NCBI GenBank assembly: GCA_031399085.1
Contig: JANNOQ010000027.1
Coordinates: forward strand, 191,653 to 255,652
Reading direction: 5' to 3'
DNA length: 64,000 nt
From: R-RK-3 sp031399085
Lineage (GTDB): Bacteria > Pseudomonadota > Alphaproteobacteria > Rhizobiales > Rhodomicrobiaceae
Numbering within the stretch: position 1 is the stretch's first letter; each line of letters starts with the position of its first letter. The notes beneath the pieces were generated by a model. It was not told the DNA's origin. It made no database searches and saw nothing but the letters and a program-made list of their open reading frames with translations. Below, piece by piece: positions 52,906-62,800 of the stretch. The translations under genes and the position numbers were made by a program.

Positions 52906-54252
52906 TCAATTTTCCGCGAGATGCGACACCAGCCAGCGTGCCGTGCGCAGCAACCGCGCATCCTCTCGCCTCGCGCCCACAAGCTGCACGCCGACCGGCA
53001 ACCCATCAATTTCTAGCAAGGGCAATGAAATCGCGGGCACACCGAGATAAGTCCAGAGCGTTGCAAAAATCGGATCGCCGGTGGAATCAAGGCCATGCGG
53101 CGCAGGCCCGGTGGCGGCGGGCGTGAGAATGGCGGCATGGCGCTCGAACACAGGTTCGAACAACTTGTAGAGCCGCTCAGCCTTGTCGCAGGCGCGATTA
53201 TAGTCGACTGCCGTAATCCGCCGGCCTTCCTCGATCATGCCGCCCAGCCTAGCGCTCATCGCCTCGCCGTTTCGCTCGGCAAGCGGCCCGAAATAGCGAG
53301 CCAAATCGGCAAGCATGATTTGGTTGTGCCATTCGATCGCGGAGGCAAAGACCGGCGCCAACTCCACCTCCTCGCAATGCGCGCCAAGCGCTTGCCCAAG
53401 CTCTTCGAACGCCGCCTTGGTATCCTCGCTCGCGTGGTCCCAGAACGGCGATTTAACGAAACCCAAAACCGGCGGCAATGGCGGCTCGGCTGTCGCGAAG
53501 GCGTAATGATCGCCCCGGCTGCGGGAAAACATCCAGCGGTCGGCGGGATCGAAGGCGGACAAGCAATCGGTGGCAAGCGCGATGTCCTCAATCGATCGGG
53601 CGAATAGGCCGGGTGTGTCGAGCGGCGGCGATTGCGTGAGCGCGCCCGCGCGAGACACCAGGCCGAAGCTGGGCTTGAAACCATAGACGCCGCAGAACGA
53701 TGCCGGACGGATGACCGAGCCGTTGGTTTGCGCGCCGAGCGTCAGCGGAACCATATTGGCCGCGACCGCCGCGGCCGAGCCGGATGACGATCCGCCGGGT
53801 GTGCGTTCAAAATCGCGCGGATTGCGGGTTTTTCCCGGATGATAGACCGCCAGCTCGGTGGTGACGGTCTTGCCTATCAGAATGGCGCCGGCCTCCCGCA
53901 GCCGGGCCACGGCCGCCGCGTCAGCGAGGGGACGGCGGCCGGCGAAGATCGGGCTGCCATGCTCGGTCGGCATGTCGGCGGTGTCGAATATGTCCTTTGC
54001 GCCGAACGGCACGCCATGCAGCGGGCCTACGGGTAACCCGGTTGCACGCACCCGATCTGCCTCGCGCGCTTGCTCCAATGCGTAGGCAGGATCGTGATGG
54101 GCCCATGCGCCGATCCCGTGTTCTTGCGCCTCGATCGAGGCAAGACAAGCGGCCATCGCCTCCTCGCTCCGGCATTCCCCGGCGCGAATCATGGCGGCAA
54201 GTTCGACGGCTGTCAGCTGTGCTAGCTCCGGCGCGGTCATGCTCTCACCCAT
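52906..54252 (-). CDS. Amidase signature family hydrolase
   Basis: 448 residues. The Ser-cisSer-Lys triad is visible: Lys in VPFGAKDIFDT, cis-Ser in TPGGSSSGSAAAVAA and nucleophile Ser in GAQTNGSVIRPAS. The signature is slightly changed (GGSSSGS, not GGSSGGS; QTNGS, not TDTGGS), as in some amidases outside the GatA group. Not a glutamyl-tRNA amidotransferase subunit: no gatB or gatC nearby. Substrate unknown. The start is ATG 54252 or ATG 54240. Confidence 0.88.
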   Translation of the reverse strand: MGESMTAPELAQLTAVELAAMIRAGECRSEEAMAACLASIEAQEHGIGAWAHHDPAYALEQAREADRVRATGLPVGPLHGVPFGAKDIFDTADMPTEHGSPIFAGRRPLADAAAVARLREAGAILIGKTVTTELAVYHPGKTRNPRDFERTPGGSSSGSAAAVAANMVPLTLGAQTNGSVIRPASFCGVYGFKPSFGLVSRAGALTQSPPLDTPGLFARSIEDIALATDCLSAFDPADRWMFSRSRGDHYAFATAEPPLPPVLGFVKSPFWDHASEDTKAAFEELGQALGAHCEEVELAPVFASAIEWHNQIMLADLARYFGPLAERNGEAMSARLGGMIEEGRRITAVDYNRACDKAERLYKLFEPVFERHAAILTPAATGPAPHGLDSTGDPIFATLWTYLGVPAISLPLLEIDGLPVGVQLVGARREDARLLRTARWLVSHLAEN

Positions 54253-54596
54253 AGGACAAATACGGAGAAAACGGCACGAAACTTACACTCGCTTTACCCT
54301 ATCTTGATGATTGTCGCCCTAAAATGGCCCCAATTCGACAACCCACCCACGAAATCGGAATTAGCGTTGTGGGAATGAACATGGTTTTCCAGAGTTTGCG
54401 CCAAAAATGTGGCGAATCAGCCACGATCTCCGCGCAATTATGCAGCCCGCTGGTCCTGCAACCCTTGATACGCGCAACAACTTCATGGACTAATGGTTAT
54501 CGGGTTGGGCACAGCCCTTGGATTCGCATTTGGCATGCATGTGCCATTATTCTTCGTTCCGTGAGTTTAGGGACGACACGCGATCAAGAGATGGGG
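54253..54596. other. Divergent spacer upstream of L,D-transpeptidase genes
   Basis: 344 bp between divergent genes. The frame of the first transpeptidase is open through most of it, but the translation does not look like protein and no ribosome site supports an earlier start. No named motif seen. Confidence 0.4.
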
Positions 54597-55133
54597 ATGA
54601 CAGAAGTTCGATTCGGCAAATATGGAATTTGCCTAAGGCGCGCCATTGCGTTCGCCTTGGCATTGTTTGCGCTTGTGGCATCCCCCGGCGGCGCTCAGGC
54701 GCGCGAGCTTGTTAGCTGGGATGGCCCGCACGAATTGGGCACGATCGTTATCAAAACGTCGGAACGTCATCTCTATTACGTCCTCGGTCACGGCATGGCG
54801 CTTCGCTACGATGTCGCTGTCGGCAAGGAAGGCATGCAGTGGGCGGGAGACACCTTCGTCCAATCCAAGACGCGCAATCCGGGCTGGACACCAACGCCCA
54901 GAATGCGCCGCGAACATCCCTATCTGCCGGCCTATGTGCCGCCTGGACCAGAAAATCCGCTCGGCGTGCGCGCGATCTATTTGGGCTGGACGGATTACCG
55001 CATTCACGGGACGAACGCGCCCGCATCCATTGGCCGCGCCGCATCGAGCGGCTGCATCCGGATGCGCAATGGCGACGTCACGGATTTGTTTGAAAGAGTG
55101 CATATCGGCGCCCCGGTCCACGTGATCCGGTAG
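54597..55133 (+). CDS. L,D-transpeptidase (YkuD), first of tandem pair
   Basis: 178 residues: signal peptide (to ...GGAQA) and a YkuD domain. Active site in YRIHGTNAPASIGRAASSGCIRMRNGDV: the HGT histidine and the SSGCIRM cysteine. Forms 3-3 cross-links in peptidoglycan or attaches lipoproteins. ATG 54597 is chosen because AAGAG lies 6 bases upstream; ATG 54591 is also in frame. A second, related enzyme follows 57 bp later. Confidence 0.9.
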   Translation: MTEVRFGKYGICLRRAIAFALALFALVASPGGAQARELVSWDGPHELGTIVIKTSERHLYYVLGHGMALRYDVAVGKEGMQWAGDTFVQSKTRNPGWTPTPRMRREHPYLPAYVPPGPENPLGVRAIYLGWTDYRIHGTNAPASIGRAASSGCIRMRNGDVTDLFERVHIGAPVHVIR

Positions 55134-55190
55134 CCAACACAGATCTCGGCTTTGGAATAGTTTACGCGGCAAAGGACTTACGGAGGCAAC

Positions 55191-55781
55191 ATGTTCAATC
55201 GTTTCTCAAATTTGGCGGCCCTGGCCGTTGGCGCCGCGGCTCTCGTTGGCGTCGGAGCGCAGGATGCGCGGGCCGACTTCCTCGACGAATTGTTCGGCGG
55301 ATTTAGCAGCAGCTATGCCGGCGGCGGCCGTCAGAATGTCCGCTTCTCGCCGAGCTATTCCCCCGGCCAGATCGTGGTGAGCTTCGGCGATCGCCGGCTC
55401 TATTACGTCGTTGCGAAGGGCCAGGCTATCAGCTATCCGATCGCCATCCCCAAGGGCGACGCTCGCTGGGCGGGCTCCATGTCCGTTAGTTCCAAGAGGG
55501 TCAATCCTGACTGGACGCCGACGGCTGAAATGCGCCGCGAAAACCCGAAACTTCCGGCCTTCGTCCCTGGCGGACATCCGCGCAATCCGATGGGCGTGCG
55601 CGCGCTCTATCTTGGCAGCTCGCTTTACCGCATTCACGGCACGGACGCGCCCTGGCTGATCGGCCAGGAAGTCTCCAAGGGCTGCATTCGGATGCATAAT
55701 TCCGATGTCGTCGATCTGTATGAGCGGGCGCGCATCGGTTCCCGCGTCACCGTGACTTGGTCGCGCTTCGGCACTTCGTAA
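55191..55781 (+). CDS. L,D-transpeptidase (YkuD), second of tandem pair
   Basis: 196 residues: signal peptide (MFNRFSNLAALAVGAAALVGVGAQDARA), a Gly/Ser spacer and a YkuD domain with YRIHGTDAPWLIGQEVSKGCIRMHNSDV (catalytic Cys in KGCIRM). Nearly the same plan as the upstream copy, including the shared WTPT-x2-MRRE-x-P segment, so the pair arose by tandem duplication. It ends in a clear terminator. Confidence 0.92.
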   Translation: MFNRFSNLAALAVGAAALVGVGAQDARADFLDELFGGFSSSYAGGGRQNVRFSPSYSPGQIVVSFGDRRLYYVVAKGQAISYPIAIPKGDARWAGSMSVSSKRVNPDWTPTAEMRRENPKLPAFVPGGHPRNPMGVRALYLGSSLYRIHGTDAPWLIGQEVSKGCIRMHNSDVVDLYERARIGSRVTVTWSRFGTS

Positions 55782-55808
55782 GCGCTGTCCGCAGCTAATG
55801 GTCATCAA

Positions 55809-55840
55809 AAAGGCCGGAGGAAACTCCGGCCTTTGCTTTT
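55809..55840. terminator. Rho-independent terminator
   Basis: aaaggccggag pairs with ctccggccttt over 11 bp around a gaaa loop, followed by gctttt. It ends the transpeptidase transcript; the A-rich left side lets it serve the convergent znuA gene as well. Confidence 0.85.
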
Positions 55841-55862
55841 CGCGCTTGCCATCGGACAGGCG

Positions 55863-56903
55863 TCAACCGAGGCATTTCTCCAGGCTTGCGGCTAAATTGG
55901 TCATCAGCTTGAAATACAAATCGCTTCCCGGTTCCAGATCGGCGCCCAGCCCATCCAGCACGCCGGTCTTGGCCTTCGTGCCCTCGATCACCGTCTTCAC
56001 CAGCTTTGGCTCAAACTGCGGCTCGGAGAAAACGCAGACCCAATTCGACTTGGCGATCCGCGCCCGGATTTCCTTTAGCCTTGCTGCGCCAGGCTGATTT
56101 TGGGGGCTGAGCGTGATCGACCCCGCTGCCTCGACGCCGAAATGATCCTCAAAATAATGAAAAGCGTCATGGAAGACGATAAAATCCTTGCCCTTCAAAG
56201 CCGCAAGCCTCGGCTGCAGATCGGCGTCGAGCTTGGCCAGCTTCACCTTTAACGTCTCGGCGTTTGCCCTGAAAATGGCCGCTTGATCCGGTCTGGCCTC
56301 GGCGAACACCGCCGCGAGATGATCCGCGATCAGGGCGGCGTTGGGCGGGCTTAGCCAAAGATGCGCGTCATGGCTTTCATGGTCGTGCCCAGCTTCGGCA
56401 TGGCCGGTTTTTTCGTTGCCATGATCGTGCTTATCGGCGTCCTCCTTACCCTTTTTGTAATGCTTATGCTCGCCGGCCCCCACTTTCTTTTCCTTCGCGT
56501 GGTCATGATACTCATCCTCATGCGCCTCGAACGCGCCGCCCTCGCGCACCGGGAGAAGCTTCATGCCCGGAATATCGGACAAGGTCACGATCTTGGCGTC
56601 CTTCGAAAGGCTCTCCAAAGGCTTTTGTAGAAAAGTCTCGAGATTTTCGCTCACACGCAAAACGATATTGGCGTTGCTGAGCGTGCGGGCATCGGAGGGT
56701 TTCATGGAATAGGTATGCTCGGAAGCCGCGCCCTTGACGAGAAGATCGGGCGTTCCCGCGCCCTCCATCACTGCCGCGGCAAGCGAGTGAATGGGCTTGA
56801 TCGTCGCCACGACCTTGAGGGATTCAGCGGCGTCCGCTGGCGTCCCTCCGGAAAGCACCAAGCTGACGCCGGCCAGTATGATTGCGGCTACACTCATTCG
56901 CAT
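55863..56903 (-). CDS. znuA: Zinc ABC transporter substrate-binding protein ZnuA
   Basis: 346 residues: signal peptide (to ...PADAA), then a cluster A-I metal-binding fold with the His ligands in IKPIHSLAAAV, SEHTYSMKP (variant), DAHLWLSPPN and FHDAFHYFEDHF. A His/Glu/Asp-rich loop of about 50 residues (about 127-178) marks a zinc rather than manganese carrier. Collects Zn in the periplasm for ZnuBC, whose genes are not in this window. GGGGA precedes ATG 56903; a Zur-like palindrome lies 22 bp upstream. Confidence 0.93.
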   Translation of the reverse strand: MRMSVAAIILAGVSLVLSGGTPADAAESLKVVATIKPIHSLAAAVMEGAGTPDLLVKGAASEHTYSMKPSDARTLSNANIVLRVSENLETFLQKPLESLSKDAKIVTLSDIPGMKLLPVREGGAFEAHEDEYHDHAKEKKVGAGEHKHYKKGKEDADKHDHGNEKTGHAEAGHDHESHDAHLWLSPPNAALIADHLAAVFAEARPDQAAIFRANAETLKVKLAKLDADLQPRLAALKGKDFIVFHDAFHYFEDHFGVEAAGSITLSPQNQPGAARLKEIRARIAKSNWVCVFSEPQFEPKLVKTVIEGTKAKTGVLDGLGADLEPGSDLYFKLMTNLAASLEKCLG

Positions 56904-56924
56904 GTTTGAATCCCCGTAAAACGG

Positions 56925-56942
56925 ATAATGTTATACCATTAC
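56925..56942. promoter_or_regulatory. Zur-type operator shared by znuA and zevAB
   Basis: ataatgttataccattac has a TAATG-n-TATA-n-CATTA core, symmetric at 14 of 18 positions and close to the Zur sites I know for alphaproteobacteria. It lies between two divergent zinc-transport units. Confidence 0.7.
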
Positions 56943-57068
56943 ATAAATATCATCTGCCTCTTCAAAGCCAGCCCTTTCGATCCAAGCTTCGCCAAAATTT
57001 GCCAGTAAAGCTTACAACTGATATTTCAAGCGATGTCGAAGCGCCGGGGCTTGACAGGGAGACATGCG

Positions 57069-57743
57069 ATGTTGCATTTGCACCAACTGCGAAAAGCCGT
57101 GTGCGCAGCGCTCGCGATCGTGGCGGCGATGGGTGTGACCTGCGCTTCGGCGCATCCGCATGTCTGGGTCACGGTCGAGACCGAAGTTCTTTACAGCGAT
57201 CAGAAAGCCATCACCGGCTTTCGGCACAAATGGACGTTCGACGAGTTCTACGCTAGCTTTGCCGTGCAGGGCCGCGACCTGAATAATGACGGTGAGTACG
57301 ACCGGCAGGAGTTGCAGGAATTGGCCGAGGTCAATATCAGCTCGCTCAAGGAATTTGAGTTCTTCACCTTCCCAAAACTAGCCGGAAAAACGCTGCCCCG
57401 CGACATGCCGAAAGATTACTGGCTCGAATATAAGGGCGGCCTGTTGACGCTTTTTCTGACGCTGCCGATGACCCATCCCGTCCCGGCCGAACAAACCAAA
57501 GGCTTCAGCTTCGCCGTCTACGACCCGACCTTCTACGTCGATTTCGCTCTGGCGAAGGACCAGCCGGTGAAGCTGAGCGCCGCGCCCGCCGGCTGCCAGC
57601 CCGTGATCCACGAGCCAAATCCGCAGACAGCTCAGCGAAGTGCTCAGACGCTGGGGGAGGCGTTCTTCAACAGCATCGATTCCACCAACAGCTTTGCCGA
57701 GCAATACGCCAAGTCGGTCAGCATTGCCTGTCCGGCAAGCTGA
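57069..57743 (+). CDS. zevA: DUF1007 periplasmic protein (ZevA-like)
   Basis: 224 residues: signal peptide (...GVTCASA) then HPHVWVTVETEVLYSD, the DUF1007 start. It also has an EF-hand-like DLNNDGEYDRQE, and the segments GLLTLFLTLPM and FAVYDPTFYVDFA. In Haemophilus the pair ZevA (DUF1007) and ZevB (NicO) imports zinc. GGGAG precedes ATG 57069. Seven bp before the NicO gene and divergent from znuA across the Zur-like site, which supports a zinc role. Confidence 0.82.
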   Translation: MLHLHQLRKAVCAALAIVAAMGVTCASAHPHVWVTVETEVLYSDQKAITGFRHKWTFDEFYASFAVQGRDLNNDGEYDRQELQELAEVNISSLKEFEFFTFPKLAGKTLPRDMPKDYWLEYKGGLLTLFLTLPMTHPVPAEQTKGFSFAVYDPTFYVDFALAKDQPVKLSAAPAGCQPVIHEPNPQTAQRSAQTLGEAFFNSIDSTNSFAEQYAKSVSIACPAS

Positions 57744-57750
57744 GGCCGTC

Positions 57751-58845
57751 ATGATCCGCTTGATCCTGCTGCCGATCCTGTTTTGTTTGACGCTCGGCGC
57801 ATTGAGCGATGCTCATGCCCAAACCGGCGGGGACGGCCGTGCCGCGCCGCCATCCGCCTGGGGCTCGGGTCAGCGCGCCGCCCCTGGAGCACAGGCATCG
57901 CCAAGCGCCGCGCCCGTCTCGGAGGCCAGCGGCTGGTGGCGCTGGCTGCTCGACATTCAGCAAAAGCTGCATCGCCAGCTTGCACAGGCGGTGAAGGATT
58001 TTAAGGCCGGCGGCACGGTCAGCGCGGGCTTCGTGCTGGTCGCCGTCAGTTTCCTTTACGGCGTCTTTCACGCGGCGGGGCCGGGACATGGCAAGGCGGT
58101 GATCTCCGCCTATGTGGTCGCCAATGGCGCGACCGTCCGGCGGGGCATCCTTCTGTCTTTTGCGGCGGCTTTCGTGCAGGCGCTTTCGGCAATCGCGATT
58201 GTCGGCGTCTTTGCGGTGATGCTGAACGCGGCAGGCATTCAAATCACGCAAATCGTTCAGCGCTTCGAATTGGCGAGCGGCCTGCTGATCGCGCTGACCG
58301 GGCTTTGGCTCCTCGTCACTTACGTTCGGCGGCGCTTTGCTCTCGCCTCGCCGCTGCGCATGGCGGTGCATCAAAGCGCCACCCCCGCGCATTTCCACGG
58401 TGGCCATGACCATCATGACGGCGCTCACGGTCACCACAACCATCACCACCATGAGCACAGCGAGGATTGCGGCTGCGGCCATGCGCACATGCCCGACCCG
58501 CGCGCGCTCGAAAACAACTGGTCGCTCCGCAACGCCGCCGCCATTGTGTTCGCCATCGGCGTCAGGCCGTGCACGGGCGCAATCCTGGTGCTGGTTTTTG
58601 CGCTGACTCAGGGCATATTCTGGGCGGGGGTCGCCGCCACCTTTGCGATGGCCATCGGCACCGCGATTACCGTTTCGGCCCTCGCCGTGCTCGCGGTGGG
58701 GCTGCGCGACGTGGCGCTCCGCTTCGCCGACAGCCGCTGGTCGGCGGGATTTTACGATTTCGCCGCCATCGCGGGATCGCTGCTGGTGATGCTGATCGGG
58801 GCTGGACTCTTCGTCGAAGCGCTCGGGCCGGCGAAGCCGTTCTGA
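57751..58845 (+). CDS. zevB: NicO-family metal transporter (ZevB-like)
   Basis: 364 residues: signal-like N-terminus, about six membrane segments, the family motif FHAAGPGHGKAVISAYVV, and a His-rich cytoplasmic or periplasmic loop (about 213-245, dense in HH and HDHH) before GVRPCTGAILVLVFAL. NicO proteins move Ni, Co or Zn; location behind zevA and the Zur site favours zinc. RcnA-like export is the alternative. Confidence 0.85.
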   Translation: MIRLILLPILFCLTLGALSDAHAQTGGDGRAAPPSAWGSGQRAAPGAQASPSAAPVSEASGWWRWLLDIQQKLHRQLAQAVKDFKAGGTVSAGFVLVAVSFLYGVFHAAGPGHGKAVISAYVVANGATVRRGILLSFAAAFVQALSAIAIVGVFAVMLNAAGIQITQIVQRFELASGLLIALTGLWLLVTYVRRRFALASPLRMAVHQSATPAHFHGGHDHHDGAHGHHNHHHHEHSEDCGCGHAHMPDPRALENNWSLRNAAAIVFAIGVRPCTGAILVLVFALTQGIFWAGVAATFAMAIGTAITVSALAVLAVGLRDVALRFADSRWSAGFYDFAAIAGSLLVMLIGAGLFVEALGPAKPF

Positions 58846-58877
58846 ACCCAGCCGGCGGGAGCCGAGGAGCGCTCGCG

Positions 58878-59558
58878 ATGACACTCCCGCCCCTGAAAGC
58901 CATCCTCTTCGACGCCTACGGCACGCTGTTCGATGTGCATTCCCCCGTTGCCCGGCTTGCCTCTGAAATCGGCCCTGACGCCGCGGCGATCTCCGATTTA
59001 TGGCGGGCCAAGCAGCTACAATATACGTGGCTGCGCAGCCTGATGGGCGCACATGCCGATTTCGCGACGGTCACGGCCGATGCGCTCGAATTTGCCCTGA
59101 CCCAATACCGCGTGAACGACCGGGTCTTGCGCGATCGCCTGCTCGGCCTCTATCTGACGCTCGACGCCTATGCCGATGCCGCGCCTACGCTGCGCGCGCT
59201 GAAGGCAAAGGGCCTGGTCACCGGTGTTCTGTCCAACGGCTCGCCCGATATGCTGGCGCGGGCCGTCGCCTCCGCCGGGCTGTTGGATTTGCTCGACCAT
59301 GTGCTCTCGGTGGAAAGCGTCGGCATTTACAAGCCGCATCCGCGCGTCTACCGCTTTGGCGAGGAGCGGCTGCAACTGCCGGCGAGCGTGATCGGCTTCG
59401 TCTCGGCGAATGGCTGGGATGCGGCGGGCGCGGCGCATTACGGCTTTACCGTGATCCATCTGAACCGCTTCGGCCATCCCGCTGAAAACCTCCCCAGCCG
59501 GCCTGCCCGGATCCTAAATAGCCTCGATGAAGCCGCCGCCGCAATTTTGTCAGGCTGA
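58878..59558 (+). CDS. Haloacid dehalogenase, type II
   Basis: 226 residues. The full catalytic set of L-2-haloacid dehalogenases is present: nucleophile Asp12 (FDAYGTLFDV), Thr16, Arg43, Ser119-Asn120 (LSNGSP), Lys152 (YKPHPRVY) with Tyr158, Ser176, Asn178 and Asp181 (SANGWDAAGA). It should cleave the carbon-halogen bond of short 2-haloacids such as chloroacetate. GGAGCGC precedes ATG 58878. It follows zevB by 32 bp, but a functional link is not obvious. Confidence 0.92.
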   Translation: MTLPPLKAILFDAYGTLFDVHSPVARLASEIGPDAAAISDLWRAKQLQYTWLRSLMGAHADFATVTADALEFALTQYRVNDRVLRDRLLGLYLTLDAYADAAPTLRALKAKGLVTGVLSNGSPDMLARAVASAGLLDLLDHVLSVESVGIYKPHPRVYRFGEERLQLPASVIGFVSANGWDAAGAAHYGFTVIHLNRFGHPAENLPSRPARILNSLDEAAAAILSG

Positions 59559-59847
59559 AGCCCAACACGTCTCCCCATGGACACCTCTGCGAAACCGCAT
59601 ACTCTGCGTCGTCCCGGCCGAAGCGCCGGGACCCATTGGCCTTGATATACTGCAAAGCGCTTGTTGAGCCATTGGGTTTCGGATAGCCCTGCGGGCTTCC
59701 GGGACGATAAAAGGAAGAGCCTCATTTCGCAGAAGTCTCCCTGGTGAGAGCTGAGACGCAGCGATCCCAAACAAGCGGAGTGAAACTTCTCTCGCGATTG
59801 CCATATAATAAGTGGAAGTTTGATTCCGCTTTGCAAAAGGGCTGCGC
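59559..59847. other. Intergenic region with palindromic repeat
   Basis: 289 bp after the dehalogenase. It contains the gtcccggc/gccgggac palindrome at 59611-59632 and a partial related copy near 59697-59706. No gene. Confidence 0.4.
59611..59632. repeat. Intergenic palindrome, CCGGG type
   Basis: gtcccggc / gccgggac (8-bp arms, 6-base loop), preceded by cgtc. It belongs with the copies at 3451, 3517 and 29508 and probably also ends the dehalogenase transcript. Confidence 0.55.
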
Positions 59848-62800
59848 ATGACCCTCGCCAAAGTCAGCCTCGACGACAAATACGATCTCGGCCGGGAGCG
59901 CATCTACATCTCCGGCACCCAGACGATCGTCCGCCTCGCTATGATTCAGCAGGCGATGGATAAGGCGCGCGGCCTGAATACCGCCGGCTATGTGACGGGC
60001 TATCGCGGCTCCCCGCTCGGCGGCGTGGACCACACCTTCCAGCGCGCGGCGAAATTCCTCAAGCCGCACAATGTTGTCTTCCAGCCCGGCCTCAATGAAG
60101 ACCTCGCCGCCACGGCGCTGTGGGGCGCGCAGCAGGCCGAGTTGCGCGGCGAGGGCGCCTATGACGGCGTGTTCGGTATCTGGTACGGCAAAGGGCCTGG
60201 CGTCGACCGCTCCGGCGACGTGTTCCGCCATGCCAATCACGCCGGAACGTCGCCTAATGGCGGCGTGATCGCGCTGATGGGCGATGACCATACTTGCGAA
60301 TCCTCCACCTCCGCCCATCAATCGGAATTTGCCTTTTTGGACGCGATGATGCCGGTGCTCAACCCGGCGAACGTGCAGGAAATCCTCGATTACGGGCTTT
60401 ACGGCATCGCGCTGTCGCGCTTCGCAGGCGTCTGGGTCGGCCTGAAATGCGTGAAGGACAATATTGAGCAGACAGCCGTGATCGACGGCAGCGTCGGGCG
60501 GATCAAACCGATCGTCCCCACCGATTTCCGGATGCCGCCGGGCGGTCTCAATATCCGCATGAACGATGCCGCGCTCGCCAAGGAAGCCCGGCTGCACGAA
60601 TTCAAGCGCCCCGCGATCCTCGCCTTCATGCGCGCGAACAAGCTCGACCGCATGATCCTTTCGGGCGGCCGCGCGCCTAAGATCGGCATCGTTACCGCCG
60701 GCAAGAGCTATCAGGATGTGGCGGAAGCGCTGGATTTTCTCGGCATCGACGAGGTGATGGCCGCCAATTATGGGCTTCGGCTCTATAAGCTGGCGATGAC
60801 CTGGCCGCTGGAGCCGGAAGGCGTTGCGCGTTTCGCCGATGGGCTCGACCTCATCATGGTGGTCGAGGAAAAGCGTTCGCTTGTCGAAACCCAGCTCAAG
60901 GAACAGCTCTACGGACGCGCCGACGCCCCAATCATTATCGGCAAGCACGATGAACAGGGCGAATGGCTGCTCCCCGCCAAGGGCGCATTGGAGCCTGTGC
61001 AAATCGCACTGGCGCTCGCCCGCCGCCTTGCCGAACGCGGTGCCGCCTCGGATATGGCTGCCAGGATCGAGGAGCTTGAGGCCGCCGACCGTCATGCCCG
61101 CGCCGCACAGTCGGTCGCCGAGCGCATTCCGTATTTCTGCGCGGGCTGCCCGCACAACTCCTCCACCATCATCCCCGAGGGCGCGCGCGCCTATGCCGGC
61201 ATTGGCTGCCACTACATGGTGCAGTGGATGGACCGCTCGACGGAAGGCTTCACGCAGATGGGGGGCGAGGGGGCGAACTGGATCGGCGAAGCGCCGTTTT
61301 CCAAGCGCCGCCATGTCTTTCAAAATCTCGGCGACGGGACGTTCATTCATTCGGGCAGTCTTGCGGTTCGCGCGGCGGTCGCCTCGGGCGTCAACGTCAC
61401 CTACAAGCTGCTCTACAATGATGCCGTCGCCATGACGGGCGGCCAGGCGCTCGACGGCGCGATGAGTGTTGCGCAAATGGCGCATTCGGTCGCCGCCGAG
61501 GGCGTCAAGCGTATCGCGATTGTCTCGGACCAGCCGGAGAAATACGCACGCGGCGCATTCCCGGCGGGCGCGACCATCTCCCATCGCGACGATCTGGACG
61601 CGGTGCAGCGCGATCTGTCCGAAACCGATGGTGTCACCGCGCTGATCTACGACCAGACCTGCGCCGCTGAAAAACGCCGCCGCCGCAAGCGCGGGACGTT
61701 CCCCGATCCGGAAAAGCGCGTCATCATCAACGAGTTGGTTTGCGAGGGCTGCGGCGATTGCGGCGTGCAGTCCAACTGCATCGCCATCGAGCCGGTCGAG
61801 ACCGAATTCGGCCGCAAGCGCGCCATCGACCAGGATGCCTGCAATAAGGATTTCTCCTGCATCAAGGGCTTCTGCCCAAGCTTTGTCACGGTGCATGGCG
61901 GCCAGCGCCGTCAGGTGTCGCCGCAGGCCGGGCCGGATGGCGCCGCCTCCCCCGATCCGCCCGAGCCTTCGCTGCCAACGCTCGACCGGCCCTATTCGAT
62001 GGTCATGACCGGCGTCGGCGGCACGGGCGTCGTGACGATCGGCGCGGTGCTTGGCATGGCGGCGCATCTGGAGGGCAAGGGCGCGGGCATTATCGACATG
62101 TCGGGCCTGGCGCAGAAGGGCGGGCCGGTTGCGGTGCATGTGCGCATCGCCGAGCGGCCGGAGGACATCAACGCCATCCGCGCTTCATCCGCCGGGGCCG
62201 ATCTCGTGGTCGGCGGCGATCTGCTCGTCGCCGGATCGGGCAAGGTGCTCGGGGTCATCCGTGCCGGGCGCACCAAGGTTGTCGCCAGCCCGCACGAAAC
62301 GATGACAGGCGCTTTTACCCACGCGCCCGACTTTTCTCTCCCCGCTTTGGCGATCCGCCGCGCGCTGGAAGACCGGGCCGGGGCCGCCGCCTGCAGCTTT
62401 GTCGACGCACAGACCTACGCCGCCGCGCTGACCGGCGATAAAGCAATGTCGAATATCCTGCTGCTTGGCTTCGCCTATCAAAAGGGCCTCCTGCCGATCT
62501 CCGCCGACGCCATCAACGAGGCGATCCGGCTGAACGGGGTGTCGGTCGAGGCCAACACGCAAGCCTTTCGCTGGGGCCGGCTGCTCGCTATCGATGAAGC
62601 GCGCGTCGCGGCGATGGCGCAAAAGCGCGCAACGCCCATTGAGGGCGAAAAGCTATCGCAAACACTCGACGAGGCGATCGAGCGGCGCGTGCGCTTTCTC
62701 ACCGCTTATCAGGATGACGCCTATGCGCTTCGCTATCGCACGCGCGTCGGTTCAATTCGGGCGCTGGAGGCCAAGGCCGCGCCCGGCAGCGACACGCTGA

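Noticed and set aside
56361..56630. Apparent 89-residue membrane protein on the plus strand
   Set aside because: Its hydrophobic Met/Val run is the complement of the His-rich loop codons of znuA.
57718..59052. 444-codon minus-strand frame
   Set aside because: Antisense to zevB and the dehalogenase, both well supported; no recognisable domain.
59722..62139. 805-codon open frame on the minus strand
   Set aside because: It lies antisense to the indolepyruvate oxidoreductase gene and reads as low-complexity His/Arg/Ala; a GC-rich codon shadow.
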